A stretch of DNA of 6,522 bases from an uncultured Prevotella sp. (lineage in GTDB: Bacteria > Bacteroidota > Bacteroidia > Bacteroidales > Bacteroidaceae): positions 1-6,522 of the forward strand of contig USCM01000119.1 of NCBI GenBank assembly GCA_900553155.1, in the 5' to 3' direction. The position numbers and the translations under genes are program-made. Positions 4,639-6,522 of the stretch are shown one piece after another (the first letter of the stretch is position 1; every line of letters begins with the position of its first letter). The notes beneath the pieces were generated by a model, which was given only the letters and a program-made list of their open reading frames with translations, was not told where the DNA came from and made no database searches.

Positions 4639-6522
4639 ATGAGAAAAATGATCCTCACTGCCTCAATAGCCCTCATGGCTCTTGCGGCAAGCGCAGTCCC
4701 TGCCAAGCGCGGACTATGGCGCAACGTACAGCTCGCCGATGGCGGCACAGCACGTGTTCAGCTTGTAGGCGACGAGCACATACACTTCTATGTTAGCGAG
4801 GACGGCACACGCTATTCGCTCGACTCTGCCACTGGGCTTTACTCGCCCATGAGCGACGCACAGATGGCTGCCAAGACCAGCCGTGCGGCTGCCCGCCGCA
4901 AGGTAATAGGCAGCAAGATGCGCCCACGCAGAGTTGGCACTATCGACAAGAGCGTGTTCCAGGGCACAAAGAAGGCTATCGTTATCCTGGCACAATATAC
5001 CGACAAGAAGTTTACTGCCGACAACAACCTCGACCTGTACAAGAAGGCTATCAACGGCATCAACTATAAGGACGGCGACTTCCGTGGCTCGGTGCGCGAC
5101 TACTTCCGCGCGCAAAGCAACGGTCAGTTCGACATCGACTTCGACGTAGTGGGCGTTTGTCCACTCAAGTATCCATACTCGCATTACGGCAAAAACGTTG
5201 GCGACGACGAGCCTAACACATACGAGATGATTGTGGAGGCATGCCAGTGGGCGCACAACAACGGCACCGACTTCTCGAAGTACGACTGGAACGGCGACGG
5301 CAAAGTAGACCAGGTGTACGTGATATACGCCGGACTTGGCGAGGCTGACGGTGGCACAACCAACACCGTATGGCCGCACATGTTCTACCTCTCTGCCTAC
5401 GAGGGTACCGAATACTACGGAAAAGGCTTGACACTCGACGGTGTGGCGATAGACACATACGCCTGCGGTCCGGAGTTGCAGGGCGACGGCAGAAACAACG
5501 GTGTGGGCACATTCTGCCACGAATTCTCCCACTGCATGGGTTTCCCCGACCTCTACGACTACAACAGCAGCTGGTTCGGCATGGGCTACTTCGACCTTAT
5601 GGACTCGGGCAGCTACAACGGCGACGGATACTTGCCGGCTGGATACAGCGCTGCCGAGAAGAGCGACTGCGGATGGATTGAGCTTAAGGACATGACCAAC
5701 ATCACCGAGACGGTGAACGTTACCGACATGGCTCCGCAGACACAGAACGGCGACGCCTACATCATCAAGAACAAGGGCAACGAGAACGAATACTTCGTTG
5801 TGGAATATCGCGCCAAAGACGGTTGGGATGCCGAGATTCCGGGTGAGGGCATCATGATTACACACATCGACTTCGACCAGGACATTTGGGACTATAACAC
5901 CGCCAACACAAAGGGCCAATACTACAAAGGCGACAAGCTGTACACCAACAACCACATGCGCTGGACCATAAAGCATGCCAACAACACTACAAGCACAGAT
6001 TATCTTAAGCAGATTGACGCTCTGTATCCGTACAACAGCAACAACAAGCTTACACGCACATCCAAGCCTACATCCTCGTTGTACAACACCAACAGCGACG
6101 GTACCAACTTTATGCACGTGGACATCACCAACATGGCTGTAGACGAGGACAACGCTGTTGCTTCGCTCTCGTTTGTACCCTACAAGAAGGACGATACCAA
6201 CGACAAGCCAGTGGTTCCGGAAGGCGACTATCTATTCAAGGAGACATTCGACGGAAACAACAGCGAGGGCGGAAACGACAACAAATGGAACAATATAACA
6301 TCTGTTGCCGACCCTGTATTCGACAATGAGGGCTGGACAAGCACTAACGACAAAATCTATGGCGCCAACGAGTGTATCAGAATGGGTACAAGCAAGCTTC
6401 CCGGCACCATTACATCACCAACCTTCACCGTCAACGGCACTGCCACTCTCAGCTTCAAGGCTGGCGCATGGGACTCAAAGAGCGACGGCAAGACGCTCAC
6501 CGTTACAGCCTCTAACGGCTCG
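4639..6522 (+). CDS. Secreted M6 family zinc metalloprotease, C-terminus cut off by window edge
   Basis: This is an exported zinc endopeptidase of the M6 (immune inhibitor A-like) family, expected to act on proteins outside the cell or at its surface. Residues 1 to about 19 form a signal peptide (MRKMI, Ala/Leu-rich core, ASA before Val-Pro). A propeptide-like region runs to about residue 100. The catalytic domain has DYFRAQSNGQF, a Ca2+-loop-like DWNGDGKVD at 216-224 followed by VYVIYAG and WPH, and the zinc motif HEFSHCMGFPD at 294-304. In this motif His294, His298 and Asp304 are the probable ligands, with Glu295 as the catalytic base. A Met-turn-like LMDSGSYNGDG follows. From about residue 529 (GDYLFKETFDG) a second, Asn/Gly-rich beta-type domain begins, similar to jelly-roll or adhesion modules of Bacteroidota secreted proteins. 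The frame stays open through the last base. No C-terminal sorting signal is visible because of the truncation. Confidence 0.92.
   Translation, partial: MRKMILTASIALMALAASAVPAKRGLWRNVQLADGGTARVQLVGDEHIHFYVSEDGTRYSLDSATGLYSPMSDAQMAAKTSRAAARRKVIGSKMRPRRVGTIDKSVFQGTKKAIVILAQYTDKKFTADNNLDLYKKAINGINYKDGDFRGSVRDYFRAQSNGQFDIDFDVVGVCPLKYPYSHYGKNVGDDEPNTYEMIVEACQWAHNNGTDFSKYDWNGDGKVDQVYVIYAGLGEADGGTTNTVWPHMFYLSAYEGTEYYGKGLTLDGVAIDTYACGPELQGDGRNNGVGTFCHEFSHCMGFPDLYDYNSSWFGMGYFDLMDSGSYNGDGYLPAGYSAAEKSDCGWIELKDMTNITETVNVTDMAPQTQNGDAYIIKNKGNENEYFVVEYRAKDGWDAEIPGEGIMITHIDFDQDIWDYNTANTKGQYYKGDKLYTNNHMRWTIKHANNTTSTDYLKQIDALYPYNSNNKLTRTSKPTSSLYNTNSDGTNFMHVDITNMAVDEDNAVASLSFVPYKKDDTNDKPVVPEGDYLFKETFDGNNSEGGNDNKWNNITSVADPVFDNEGWTSTNDKIYGANECIRMGTSKLPGTITSPTFTVNGTATLSFKAGAWDSKSDGKTLTVTASNGS

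Noticed and set aside
4714..6117. A 467-codon open frame on the minus strand opposite the metalloprotease
   Set aside because: It is antisense to a gene with clear M6 motifs, and its translation is a Val/Ala/His-rich string with no recognisable domain. It arises because the sense codons (GAC, AAC, TAC, GGC) rarely give stops in that antisense frame.
1..6522. CRISPR array, insertion sequence, toxin-antitoxin pair or defence system
   Set aside because: No spaced direct repeats, terminal inverted repeats, transposase motifs or paired small genes were seen; nearly all sequence is covered by recognisable genes.

Overview
The window looks like ordinary chromosomal DNA from a Bacteroidales bacterium, most likely Prevotella or a close relative (an inference from gene content and style, not from a database search). 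The clues are: promoter motifs of the Bacteroidota type (TAnnTTTG, once with a perfect TTTG 20 bp upstream), A/T-rich leaders without Shine-Dalgarno sequences, a DUF4294 protein (a Bacteroidota family), a Bacteroidota-style YbeY, and moderately GC-rich genes favouring GAC, AAC, TAC and GGC codons.

Layout from left to right. The window opens inside a Na+/phosphate cotransporter-like gene on the minus strand (N-terminal 268 residues present). It is divergent from a 553-residue TGS/threonyl-tRNA-synthetase-like/uridine-kinase fusion protein on the plus strand. Next is a stand-alone tRNA-Gln(TTG) with its own promoter and a strong intrinsic terminator. A further promoter precedes coaD (phosphopantetheine adenylyltransferase, CoA synthesis), followed 79 bp later by ybeY (endoribonuclease of rRNA maturation and ribosome quality control). 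ybeY runs tail to tail into a minus-strand gene for a secreted DUF4294 protein, and their stop codons overlap. A 103-bp divergent intergenic region then leads to a secreted M6-family zinc metalloprotease on the plus strand, which is cut off by the right edge after 628 residues.

The genes are mostly housekeeping functions in small separate transcription units: nucleoside salvage, tRNA, CoA synthesis, ribosome maturation, ion/phosphate uptake, and two exported proteins. I see no operon that forms a pathway, no mobile element, no CRISPR array, no toxin-antitoxin pair and no defence island. I found no evidence for a previously undescribed multi-gene system. The points most worth a second look are molecular: loss of all four canonical editing-site residues in the synthetase-like part of the kinase fusion, an Asp in place of the third zinc-ligand His of YbeY, and a promoter lying almost on top of the DUF4294 start codon.
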